The notes beneath the pieces are model-generated. The model had not been told where the DNA came from. It did not search any database and saw only the letters and a list, made by a program, of their open reading frames with translations. A program made the translations under genes and the position numbers. A DNA stretch of 47,601 nt from an uncultured Clostridia bacterium (GTDB taxonomy: Bacteria > Bacillota > Clostridia > TANB77 > CAG-508): contig CAJFLB010000023.1 in assembly GCA_904387305.1 (NCBI GenBank), forward strand, positions 1 through 47,601, given 5' to 3'. Of this stretch, positions 18,165 through 25,678 are shown one piece after another; within the stretch, counting starts at the first letter, position 1; each line of letters opens with the position of its first letter.

Positions 18165-19034
18165 ATGGAAAAGCTTTTGGAAATTGTTAAGTTTTTTCCC
18201 ATGAATTTATCCAATATTTTATATAATACAATTATTTCTAATAATAAAATAAAAGATGAATTACAAGAAATCAGAATTAGAATTGATAGACCGTTAATTT
18301 TGAGACTTAGAGATAAAGAAGTAATAGTCGAGTATAAAATTACACAAAATGAAATATTACAAATTGTTGAAAGATTGTGTGAAAATTCTATTTATGCATA
18401 TAAAAAACAATTATGTGAAGGATATATAACCATAAGAGGAGGTCATCGAGTAGGTATAACAGGAACAGCAGTTGTAGAAAATGGAGAAATTATTAATATT
18501 AAATATATAACAAGTTTAAATTTTAGAATCGCAAGAGAAGTATTAAATTGCAGTAATCGAATTATCGGACAAGTTATGGATATCAAGAATCAAAGTATAT
18601 TTAATACATTAATCGTTTCACCACCAGGAAAAGGAAAGACAACTATTTTGAGAGATTTAATTAGAAATTTGAGTAATGGAGTTAATGGGATGAATTTTAA
18701 AGGAAAAACTTGTGGAGTAGTTGATGAGAGAGGAGAAATTGCAGCTATGTATAGAGGTATTCCACAAAATGATGTTGGTATTAGAACAGATATTATAGAT
18801 AATGTCTCAAAAGCAAAAGGAATCAAAATATTAATTAGAACAATGGCACCAGAAATTATTGCTTGTGATGAAATTGGAGGAAATGAAGATATACAAGCTA
18901 TAAAAGAAGCTATGCTATCTGGTGTAAAAGGAATATTTACAATGCATGGAAAAAGTATAGAAGATGTACAAAGTAATCAATATATCAAAAAATTAATAGA
19001 CGAAAAAATTATTGAGAAAATCATTTTTATATAG
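18165..19034 (+). CDS. spoIIIAA: Stage III sporulation ATPase SpoIIIAA (C-terminus apparently shortened)
   Basis: ATG at 18165 with GGAGGAGAAA upstream. The 289-residue protein is the secretion-type AAA+ ATPase of the SpoIIIA-SpoIIQ feeding channel between mother cell and forespore. Walker A is PPGKGKTT at 153-160; the acidic Walker B region is VVDERGEIAAMYRG; IIACDEIGG and GVKGIFTMHGKS follow as in the family. It ends abruptly at EKIIEKIIFI; B. subtilis SpoIIIAA is about 307 residues with more sequence after this helix. The stop codon abuts a palindromic repeat at 19035, so the natural 3' end may have been replaced. First gene of the spoIIIA operon. Confidence 0.92.
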   Translation: MEKLLEIVKFFPMNLSNILYNTIISNNKIKDELQEIRIRIDRPLILRLRDKEVIVEYKITQNEILQIVERLCENSIYAYKKQLCEGYITIRGGHRVGITGTAVVENGEIINIKYITSLNFRIAREVLNCSNRIIGQVMDIKNQSIFNTLIVSPPGKGKTTILRDLIRNLSNGVNGMNFKGKTCGVVDERGEIAAMYRGIPQNDVGIRTDIIDNVSKAKGIKILIRTMAPEIIACDEIGGNEDIQAIKEAMLSGVKGIFTMHGKSIEDVQSNQYIKKLIDEKIIEKIIFI

Positions 19035-19194
19035 TTATACAATAGGAAAGTTATACTTTCCTATTGTATAAAAGTCGCTTCGCTCTAGTGATTGCACACA
19101 AATTTTACTAGCGTAAAATTTGGCGCCGAACAATGACGCGGGCTTTGAAATGTTATGAATAGAAAAATGTTTAAAAAAGCCCGCTATTGTTCTA
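19035..19194. repeat. Three-hairpin repeat element, copy 2, between spoIIIAA and spoIIIAB
   Basis: Hairpin A is perfect: TTATACAATAGGAAAG (19035-19050) with its complement at 19056-19071. Then TTGCACA (19093-19099), hairpin B CAAATTTTAC with GTAAAATTTG around a short loop, linker GCGCC, and hairpin C pairing GAACAATGACGCGGGCTTT with the AAAGCCCGCTATTGTTC region that ends at 19192. Sequence of B and C is closely shared with the copy at 34671-34772. Confidence 0.8.
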
Positions 19195-19260
19195 GAAGAA
19201 AAAGTACATGCATATAATATAAAGAAAAATAAATTTAAATAAAAGGACAAGGAGTATGAT

Positions 19261-19770
19261 ATGCAAATAGTGAAAGGTTTTATGTTATTATTAGTATTTA
19301 TTGCGTCTAGTTTAATTGGAAGATTTACAGCAAAAAAATATTCTTATCGATTAGAAGAATTAGAAGAAATAAAAAACATATTGAATGTTTTTAAATCGAA
19401 AATCAGATTTACTTATGAACCCATTCCAGAAATATTCAGAGAAATTGTCAGTAATGCAAAAGAAAATATAGGACAAATTTTTGAAGAGGCAAGAAAGAAT
19501 ATGCAAAATTTTAGTGCAGGAGAAGCTTGGGAGAAGGCAGTGCAAACAAGTGAAACAAATTTGACAAAGGAAGACCTACATGTATTATTAATGCTTTCTA
19601 AAATGTTAGGACAAACAGATGTAGAAGGACAAATTAGTCAGATAGAAATTACGGAAAATTTTTTAGAGAAACAAATTAAAGAAGCCCAGCAAGAAAAAAG
19701 TAAAAATGAAAAATTGTATTGTAAGCTTGGAACAACAATAGGATTAGCAATTGTTATTATTCTGGTTTAG
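19261..19770 (+). CDS. spoIIIAB: Stage III sporulation protein SpoIIIAB
   Basis: ATG at 19261 with AAGGAG upstream. The 169-residue protein matches SpoIIIAB: an N-terminal membrane segment (residues 3-22) followed by GRFTAKKYSYRLEELEEI, a helical, cytoplasmic middle part, and a second hydrophobic segment at the extreme C-terminus (GTTIGLAIVIILV). It is an inner-membrane part of the SpoIIIA channel and resembles GspF-type platform proteins. It is separated from spoIIIAA by 226 bases of repeat, unlike the tight spacing usual for this operon. Confidence 0.9.
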   Translation: MQIVKGFMLLLVFIASSLIGRFTAKKYSYRLEELEEIKNILNVFKSKIRFTYEPIPEIFREIVSNAKENIGQIFEEARKNMQNFSAGEAWEKAVQTSETNLTKEDLHVLLMLSKMLGQTDVEGQISQIEITENFLEKQIKEAQQEKSKNEKLYCKLGTTIGLAIVIILV

Positions 19771-19827
19771 AAATATGAATTCTTTTCCAATTAAGTTGGT
19801 ACTACAAAAGAAAGGAATGAAATAAAT

Positions 19828-20022
19828 ATGGATATCAATTTATTATTTAGAATAGCAGCAATTGGAATATTAGTTGCTGTATTACATCAAGTACTAGTAA
19901 GAGCAGGAAGAGAAGACCAAGCAATGATGACTACTTTAGCAGGATTAATTATTGTTCTGACAATGGTAATAAGAGAAATTAGTGATTTATTTGATACAGT
20001 AAGAACCATATTTGATTTGTAA
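19828..20022 (+). CDS. spoIIIAC: Stage III sporulation protein SpoIIIAC
   Basis: A 64-residue, two-helix membrane protein beginning at ATG 19828 with GAAAGGAATG upstream. The sequence LFRIAAIGILVAVLHQVLVR...GREDQAMMTTLAGLI matches SpoIIIAC, whose fold is shared with the first half of SpoIIIAD. It is one of the mother-cell membrane subunits of the feeding channel. Its gene lies 57 bases after spoIIIAB and 12 bases before the chosen start of spoIIIAD. Confidence 0.95.
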   Translation: MDINLLFRIAAIGILVAVLHQVLVRAGREDQAMMTTLAGLIIVLTMVIREISDLFDTVRTIFDL

Positions 20023-20034
20023 AAGGATATGCTT

Positions 20035-20421
20035 ATGGAAATTATTAGAATTATAGGGATTGGATTAATTGCATTGATTATCATCATATTGTTAAAACAA
20101 TATAAGCCAGAATTTGCAATATATATCAGTTTATTAACAGGAGCACTTATATTACTTCTATTAACAGATCAATTGTTAGGAATTGTAAATCTAGTACAAT
20201 CAATAGCAGGAAAAGCCAATATTAATAGTCAATTTTTATCTTTACTAATAAAAATAACAGGAATTGCTTTTCTTTCAGAATTTGCTGTTAGTATATGTAA
20301 AGACTCTGGTGAAGGGGCAATTGCCAGTAAAATAGAGTTGGGAAGTAAAATTATCATCATTTCTATGTCTATACCAATCATATCTAGCTTGTTAGAGATT
20401 ATATTGCAAATTTTGCCTTAG
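20035..20421 (+). CDS. spoIIIAD: Stage III sporulation protein SpoIIIAD
   Basis: ATG at 20035 is chosen because AAAAGGA at 20022-20028 is 6 bases upstream; an ATG at 20029 directly touches it. The 128-residue protein has four hydrophobic stretches and carries the family pattern EFAVSICKDSGEGAIASKIELGSK. It is a polytopic membrane subunit of the SpoIIIA channel. A 183-base repeat-containing gap separates it from spoIIIAE. Confidence 0.94.
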   Translation: MEIIRIIGIGLIALIIIILLKQYKPEFAIYISLLTGALILLLLTDQLLGIVNLVQSIAGKANINSQFLSLLIKITGIAFLSEFAVSICKDSGEGAIASKIELGSKIIIISMSIPIISSLLEIILQILP

Positions 20422-20604
20422 GTGAACTTTAGGAAACTCTTTGTTTTGCAACGCAGACTGAAAATAAATATTAAAATTTTATTTTCGAAAAAATCCTTAA
20501 AGTTTATGAATATGATTTTCAAGCAAAAATGAAAGACGAATCATGTTTTTATGAATAGAAAAATGAGCTTTTAAATTTGTCCTTAAAGTTCATGAGGAGG
20601 CAAA
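20422..20604. repeat. Repeat-containing spacer between spoIIIAD and spoIIIAE
   Basis: The spacer starts with GTGAACTTTAGGA and ends with TCCTTAAAGTTCATG, giving outer inverted arms; a related TCCTTAAAGTTTATGAA is also inside. Positions 20459-20486 are identical to 17959-17986. No reading frame or promoter is evident except the ribosome site AGGAGG at 20595-20600. Confidence 0.6.
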
Positions 20605-21756
20605 GTGAAAAAAATTATATATATTTTAATATCTATCATTTTCCTTTTGTATCTCACAATGCCAACTTCCATTGCCAATGAAGAAGAAACATTAGAAGAA
20701 CAACAAGAAGAATTCGGAATTAGTGAATTTATTAAACAAGCAGATGAATATTCGGGGGAATTTTTCGAAGATATGGATATGAATGAAATTCTTGAAAATG
20801 CCATAAAAGGAGAAGTTGATAATCAAACATTATTCGAAAAAGTACTTAGTTTATTAGGAGGAGAACTGGTAGATGGTTTAAAGGTTCTAGGAAGTATATT
20901 AGCTATTGTAGTTATACATAGTATTTTAAAATCTGTAAGTGAAAGCTTAGAAAATGATACCATTTCAAAATTAATTTACTATGTTCAATACATATTAATT
21001 GTTACAATTGTTATGATGAACTTTTCAGATATTGTACAAGTTGTAAAAGATACTTGCAATAATGTCATTGGGTTTGTAAATATATTAATACCTTTACTAA
21101 TTTCACTGATGATATATACAGGAAGTATTACAACAAGTGGTGTATTAGAGCCCATTATATTATTTTTAATCAATTTTATAGGAAATATTATACAAACACT
21201 TATTATTCCAATCGTATTAATTTTTACAAGCTTAATTGTGATATCTAAAATCTCTGATAATGTACAAATAGACAAATTATCAAAATTTTTAAAATCGGGA
21301 GTTGTGTGGTTTTTTGGAATTGTTCTTACCATTTTTGTAGCAGTTATTTCGTTAGAGGGGACACTTTCTAGTAGTGTAGATGGCATTACAGCTAAAACAA
21401 CAAAAGCAGTTGTTAGTTCAGCAATACCAGTAGTAGGGAAAATTTTAGGAGATGCAGTTGATACAGTTTTAGGGTGTGGAATGATTCTAAAAAATGCAGT
21501 AGGTGTTATTGGAATTATTGTTGTGGTAGGAATTTGTATTATACCCATCTTAAAATTAGGAATTTTTACAATTGCATATAAGTTAATGTCGGCAATCTGT
21601 GAACCAATAGCAGATAAAAATATTACGAGTTTATTAGATCAAATAGGAGATGTATACAAAATCTTTTTAGCAATTTTATGTTCTGTATCTGTTATGCTAA
21701 TTGTAGGTACAGCTTTAGTAGTTAAAATATCCAATACAGGAATGATGTATAGGTAG
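20605..21756 (+). CDS. spoIIIAE: Stage III sporulation protein SpoIIIAE
   Basis: GTG at 20605 with AGGAGG 4 bases upstream. The 383-residue protein starts with a signal peptide (residues 1-25, MKKIIYILISIIFLLYLTMP), has an acidic amphipathic segment (about 30-75) and then about seven membrane helices, with the family motif LEGTLSSSVDGITAKTTKAV near residues 252-271. SpoIIIAE is the largest polytopic subunit of the mother-cell part of the feeding channel. It overlaps nothing and spoIIIAF follows after 8 bases. Confidence 0.95.
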   Translation: MKKIIYILISIIFLLYLTMPTSIANEEETLEEQQEEFGISEFIKQADEYSGEFFEDMDMNEILENAIKGEVDNQTLFEKVLSLLGGELVDGLKVLGSILAIVVIHSILKSVSESLENDTISKLIYYVQYILIVTIVMMNFSDIVQVVKDTCNNVIGFVNILIPLLISLMIYTGSITTSGVLEPIILFLINFIGNIIQTLIIPIVLIFTSLIVISKISDNVQIDKLSKFLKSGVVWFFGIVLTIFVAVISLEGTLSSSVDGITAKTTKAVVSSAIPVVGKILGDAVDTVLGCGMILKNAVGVIGIIVVVGICIIPILKLGIFTIAYKLMSAICEPIADKNITSLLDQIGDVYKIFLAILCSVSVMLIVGTALVVKISNTGMMYR

Positions 21757-21764
21757 GGGGAGTT

Positions 21765-22415
21765 ATGATAGAGTTTTTAAGTAGTTGGGCAAAAAGTTTA
21801 GGACTAGCCATTATTGTCATATCCATCTTGGAAATGCTATTACCCAATAATAAAACTAAAAAATATGTAAGAATGGTGTTTGGCATATATATTATCTTTA
21901 ATATCATATCACCATTTATTAAAAATAAAGATATATTAGATGTTAGTTCTTATGATCTTAATGAATATATTGGTAACTATACAAGTAATCAAACAAATGA
22001 AGAACAAAGCTCTGTAAATAGCCGAATAGAAGAAATTTATATAGAAGAATTAGAAAAAGATATTACTAAGAAAATAGAGGGGTTAGGGTATCAAGTTACG
22101 ACATGTAATGTATATGCAACATTATCTAGTAAAAATGAAGAAAATTATATAGAAGAAATTGTTTTAACAGTTGAAAAAAATGAAGAGCAAAACAATACAG
22201 AAGAAAATGAGCAACAAGAGGAAACAATTGAAGATAAATTGGTAGAAGAAATACAAAAAATTAAACCAGTCAATACAACAGTAGGAAAAATTAATAAAAC
22301 AAAAAATGAACAAGAAAATAACAAACAAAATATAAATAATAGTGATATTCAAAAGATAAAAAAATTCTTAAAAGAAGAATATGGAGTTGAGGAAACATGT
22401 TTAAAGATAAATTAA
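21765..22415 (+). CDS. spoIIIAF: Stage III sporulation protein SpoIIIAF
   Basis: ATG at 21765 with GGGGGAG upstream. The 216-residue protein has two N-terminal membrane helices (about residues 13-30 and 37-53; motif SWAKSLGLAIIVISILEMLLP) and a soluble domain with a Glu/Gln/Asn-rich insert at about 140-165. It ends EEYGVEETCLKIN, the usual C-terminal motif. The 3' end overlaps spoIIIAG by 19 bases, so the two are translationally coupled. Confidence 0.93.
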   Translation: MIEFLSSWAKSLGLAIIVISILEMLLPNNKTKKYVRMVFGIYIIFNIISPFIKNKDILDVSSYDLNEYIGNYTSNQTNEEQSSVNSRIEEIYIEELEKDITKKIEGLGYQVTTCNVYATLSSKNEENYIEEIVLTVEKNEEQNNTEENEQQEETIEDKLVEEIQKIKPVNTTVGKINKTKNEQENNKQNINNSDIQKIKKFLKEEYGVEETCLKIN

Positions 22416-23017
22416 AAGGGTTGATTAATCCAGAAGAAGGAAATAAAAATAATAAAAAGAAAATAGAAAATTTGGTATTTTTTGTTGTCATATTAATTGT
22501 CACAATTGTTATTATAAATATCATATGGAATGGAGATAAAAATAGTAGTAAGGATAAAGATTTACAAAATGATACTTCAAAACAATTGGCAAGTAGTAAT
22601 ACACATTCACTAGAAGTATCAAGTAATAGCACAAACGAATTAGAAATAAAATTAGAAGAAATCTTATCGAAAATCCAAGGAGTAGGAGAAGTAAAGGTAT
22701 TTATCAATTACTCAGAATCTAGTGAAATTATTCCCATGTATAATGAAAGTACACAAACCAGTAATACAGAAGAAACAGATACAGAAGGAGGAACAAGAAC
22801 AATAGAAGAAACAGATTCACAAAAAGAAATCATTTATGAAGAAAGTGATGGAGAAAAAACAGTTATTACACAAAAAGTAATAGAACCACAAATCGAGGGA
22901 GCTATTATTACAGCTAGAGGAGCAGAAAATGCAGAAGTAAAAACCAGCATTATACAAGCGGTAGAAGCAGTGACAGGTTTAGCAACACATAAAATACAAG
23001 TATTTGAGATGAATTGA
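22397..23017 (+). CDS. spoIIIAG: Stage III sporulation ring protein SpoIIIAG
   Basis: ATG at 22397 within spoIIIAF, with TTGAGGAAAC upstream. The 206-residue protein has a short cytoplasmic start, one membrane helix (about residues 29-48) and an extracytoplasmic domain with a ring-building motif (GVGEVKVFINYSESSEIIP), a beta-insert rich in Thr/Glu, and the conserved end EPQIEGAIITARGAENAEVK. SpoIIIAG forms the large 30-fold ring of the feeding channel in B. subtilis. The stop codon (23015-23017) is immediately followed by a long palindrome. Confidence 0.94.
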   Translation: MFKDKLKGLINPEEGNKNNKKKIENLVFFVVILIVTIVIINIIWNGDKNSSKDKDLQNDTSKQLASSNTHSLEVSSNSTNELEIKLEEILSKIQGVGEVKVFINYSESSEIIPMYNESTQTSNTEETDTEGGTRTIEETDSQKEIIYEESDGEKTVITQKVIEPQIEGAIITARGAENAEVKTSIIQAVEAVTGLATHKIQVFEMN

Positions 23018-23137
23018 TTGGGGGTTCGGGTTCATTGGGACCAGGTCCATTTGGACCCATTTGGTCCAGGTTGCCCAAAACGGGGGTAAATGAAATGGGT
23101 CCAAATGGACCTGGTCCCAATGAACCCGAATCCCCAA
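23018..23137. repeat. GC-rich 45-bp-arm palindrome between spoIIIAG and spoIIIAH
   Basis: Arms 23018-23062 and 23093-23137 are complementary at 44 of 45 positions, enclosing 30 bases. It is far richer in G and C (GGACCAGGTCC-type subpalindromes) than its surroundings. It starts at the first base after the spoIIIAG stop codon. As RNA it would be a very stable hairpin inside the operon transcript. Confidence 0.9.
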
Positions 23138-23162
23138 TGAACCCTAGAAAGGAAGGTAAACT

Positions 23163-23870
23163 ATGAAAATAATGAAAGGTTTATTAAAGAAAAATCAAGT
23201 AATCATTTATGTAATTGCTTTAATGTTAGTGACTGCTGGATATTTAAATTATACGACCAATACAACAGAACAAGTATCAGCACAGACAGCTATGGAAATA
23301 GAAGCAAATGATGATACGCAAATTGCTGATATTGGAGATGCTACATTAGTGAATAGTGAAGCTGTTAGCGAAAACGAAGTGACAGAAAATACAGGCGAAA
23401 ATGTAAACGAAAATACAAATAATACAAACGGAGATACAACTCAAGAAACAAATGGAAATATAACCCAAAACACAAATACAACAGAAAATAACACAGCAAC
23501 GCAAACAAGTGCAGCAGTAACAACAGATGAGTATTTTACAAAATCAAAATTAGAAAGAGACACCATGTATTCACAGATGATAGAAAGTTATGAAAATGTG
23601 TTAAATAGTAGTAATAGTTTAGAAACGCAAAAACAAAGTGCAACAGAAGAAATTAAAAAAATTAATGATATAAAAAATAGTATTATGATATGTGAAAATT
23701 TAATTAGTACAAAGGGATTTACAAATAATATTGTTTTCGTAAATGGAGATAGTATTAGTGTCATTATTGGAATAGAACAATTACAGCAAGAAGAGGTGGC
23801 TCAAATACAAAATATCATATCTAGAGAATTAAATGCTGAAATCGAAAATATACATATATCTACAAAATAA
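23163..23870 (+). CDS. spoIIIAH: Stage III sporulation protein SpoIIIAH
   Basis: ATG at 23163 with AAGGAAGG upstream. The 235-residue protein has one N-terminal membrane helix (residues 12-28), a long Asn/Thr/Glu-rich low-complexity spacer (about 65-118) and a C-terminal YscJ/FliF-like domain (EYFTKSKLERDTMYSQMIE onward). It is the mother-cell protein that binds forespore SpoIIQ across the intermembrane space in B. subtilis. Its C-terminus IISRELNAEIENIHIS is as expected. Last gene of the operon, closed by a terminator. Confidence 0.94.
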   Translation: MKIMKGLLKKNQVIIYVIALMLVTAGYLNYTTNTTEQVSAQTAMEIEANDDTQIADIGDATLVNSEAVSENEVTENTGENVNENTNNTNGDTTQETNGNITQNTNTTENNTATQTSAAVTTDEYFTKSKLERDTMYSQMIESYENVLNSSNSLETQKQSATEEIKKINDIKNSIMICENLISTKGFTNNIVFVNGDSISVIIGIEQLQQEEVAQIQNIISRELNAEIENIHISTK

Positions 23871-23873
23871 AAA

Positions 23874-23922
23874 TATAGCTTAAGAATATTTATTATATAA
23901 TTTGATATTCTTAAGCTATTTA
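23874..23922 (+). terminator. Terminator of the spoIIIA operon
   Basis: ATAGCTTAAGAATAT (23874-23888) pairs perfectly with ATATTCTTAAGCTAT (23905-23919), then TTT. It lies a few bases after the spoIIIAH stop. Confidence 0.85.
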
Positions 23923-23981
23923 AAAGAATATGAATTGTATTGACACTTAACGTCATCTAAATTCTGACCACCTGTACTAGC

Positions 23982-24010
23982 TTGAAAAAAATAGAAAAAG
24001 AATATATAAT
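23982..24010 (+). promoter_or_regulatory. Sigma-A promoter upstream of accC
   Basis: TTGAAA (23982-23987), 17-base spacer, perfect TATAAT (24005-24010). It is 134 bases before the accC start and a terminator-like hairpin follows directly. Confidence 0.75.
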
Positions 24011-24021
24011 ATTAAGAGTAT

Positions 24022-24048
24022 AAAAGACAGTATGTAAACTGTCTTTTT
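24022..24048 (+). terminator. Terminator-like hairpin in the accC leader
   Basis: AAAGACAG and CTGTCTTT form an 8-bp stem with an 8-base loop, followed by TTTTT. It begins only about 12 bases after the -10 box, so it would act on a very short nascent transcript; it may be an attenuator or a repeat remnant. Confidence 0.55.
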
Positions 24049-24143
24049 ATTAAATAGAAAAATCGATTTTCATAAGAAGCAAAATATGTCAAAAGAATGA
24101 AGAAAATATAAAAATAAATTTAACTTTCATAGGGGGAATTTTC

Positions 24144-25487
24144 ATGTTAAAAAAAGTATTAATTGCTAATAGAGGGGAAATTGCAGTTAGAATTATAAGA
24201 GCATGTAGAGAAATGGGAATTAGAACAGTAGCCATTTATTCTGAAGCAGATAAAAATGCATTACATGTGCAATTAGCAGATGAAGCCATCTGTGTAGGAC
24301 CAGCACCATCTAATAAAAGTTATTTGAATGTAAAAGCCATATTAGAAGCAGCATGTTTAACAGGAGCAGATAGTATTCATCCAGGATTTGGATTCTTATC
24401 TGAAAATCCAAATTTTGCAAAAATTTGTCAAGAAACAGGAATTAAATTTATTGGACCAGACTATAAACTAATAGAATTGTTGGGAAATAAATCAAGAGCA
24501 AAAGAAACTATGAAAAGAGCAGGAGTCCCAGTTGTACCTGGTTCAGATGGATTAATCTATTCAAAAGAACAAGCAATTAACTTAGCAGAACAAATCAAAT
24601 ATCCTGTTATGTTAAAAGCATCAGCAGGTGGCGGTGGAAGAGGTATTCGAGTTGCATATTCTAAAGAAGAACTAGAAAAAGAATATGATATTGTAAAACA
24701 AGAAGCAAAAGTATCTTTTAATGATGATAGTTTATACTTAGAAAAATTTGTAGAAAATCCAAGACATGTGGAAATTCAAATATTAGCAGATGAACATGGA
24801 AACTGTATTCATTTAGGGGAAAGAGATTGCTCTGTTCAAAGAAGGAATCAAAAAGTATTAGAAGAAACACCAAGTGGTATATTAGATGAAGAAACTAGAA
24901 AGAAAATGGGAGAAGTAGCAGTAAAGGCAGTAAAAGAAATCGGCTATTCTAATGCAGGAACCATTGAATTTTTAGTTGACAAAAATAAAGATTTCTATTT
25001 TATGGAGATGAATACAAGAGTACAAGTAGAACACCCTGTAACGGAAATGGTAACAGGGGTAGATATTATAAAAGAACAAATCAAAATTGCAGGTGGAGAA
25101 GAATTAACATATAAACAAGAAGATATCAAATTTGATGGACATTCTATGGAAGTAAGAATTAATGCTGAAAACCCAGATAAAAATTTTATGCCATGTCCAG
25201 GAACGATAACAGGATTACATATTCCAGGAGGAAATGGAGTAAGAGTAGACACTGCTATATATAGTGGATATAAAGTTCCACCTACATATGACTCTATGCT
25301 TGCAAAATTAATTGTTCATGGAAAAAATAGAGAAGAATCTATTGCAAAAATGAAAAGTGCGGTAGCAGAATTTGTTGTAGAGGGAATTACAACCAATATA
25401 GACTTTTTGTTAAAAATATTAGGAAATGAAAACTTCAAAACCAATAATTATGATACATCTTTCATTAAAAAAGAATTTAATATGTAA
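24144..25487 (+). CDS. accC: Acetyl-CoA carboxylase, biotin carboxylase subunit
   Basis: ATG at 24144 with AGGGGG upstream. The 447-residue product is a full-length biotin carboxylase: LKKVLIANRGEIAVRIIRAC at the N-terminus, the ATP-grasp glycine loop SAGGGGRGIRV, the ERDCSVQRRNQKVLEE segment, and EMNTRVQVEHPVTEMVTGVD with metal and bicarbonate ligands. It uses ATP and bicarbonate to carboxylate biotin on the carrier protein AccB, the first half of malonyl-CoA formation for fatty-acid synthesis. No accB gene is present in this window, so the carrier must be encoded elsewhere. First gene of an acc-fabI group. Confidence 0.97.
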   Translation: MLKKVLIANRGEIAVRIIRACREMGIRTVAIYSEADKNALHVQLADEAICVGPAPSNKSYLNVKAILEAACLTGADSIHPGFGFLSENPNFAKICQETGIKFIGPDYKLIELLGNKSRAKETMKRAGVPVVPGSDGLIYSKEQAINLAEQIKYPVMLKASAGGGGRGIRVAYSKEELEKEYDIVKQEAKVSFNDDSLYLEKFVENPRHVEIQILADEHGNCIHLGERDCSVQRRNQKVLEETPSGILDEETRKKMGEVAVKAVKEIGYSNAGTIEFLVDKNKDFYFMEMNTRVQVEHPVTEMVTGVDIIKEQIKIAGGEELTYKQEDIKFDGHSMEVRINAENPDKNFMPCPGTITGLHIPGGNGVRVDTAIYSGYKVPPTYDSMLAKLIVHGKNREESIAKMKSAVAEFVVEGITTNIDFLLKILGNENFKTNNYDTSFIKKEFNM

Positions 25488-25491
25488 TAGA

Positions 25492-25535
25492 AAAGAAATT
25501 AGCAATTCAACTCATTTTGCTAATTTTCTTTTATT
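25492..25535 (+). terminator. Terminator between accC and accD
   Basis: AAAGAAATTAGCAA (25492-25505) pairs with TTGCTAATTTTCTTT (25517-25531) with one bulge, followed by T residues. It suggests that accC and accD are not simply one transcript. Confidence 0.6.
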
Positions 25536-25678
25536 TTGGTTTACTATATCCTCCAATCTAAATATATACTTAGCATTGGATGATAATAGGTGAAGAATAA
25601 AAAATCGACTACTTATCCTAGTTGAAATAAATTGAAAATACATATATAATAACAAAGATATAAAAGGAGGGAAATGCC

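Noticed and set aside
20985..21548. 187-residue open frame on the minus strand within spoIIIAE
   Set aside because: No ribosome site, Ile/Pro/Thr-rich composition typical of an antisense shadow, and spoIIIAE is clearly the real gene.
23940..23981. Sequence with CTAAATTCTGACCACCTG that resembles an insertion-sequence end
   Set aside because: No partner end and no transposase fragment nearby; not enough to call an element.
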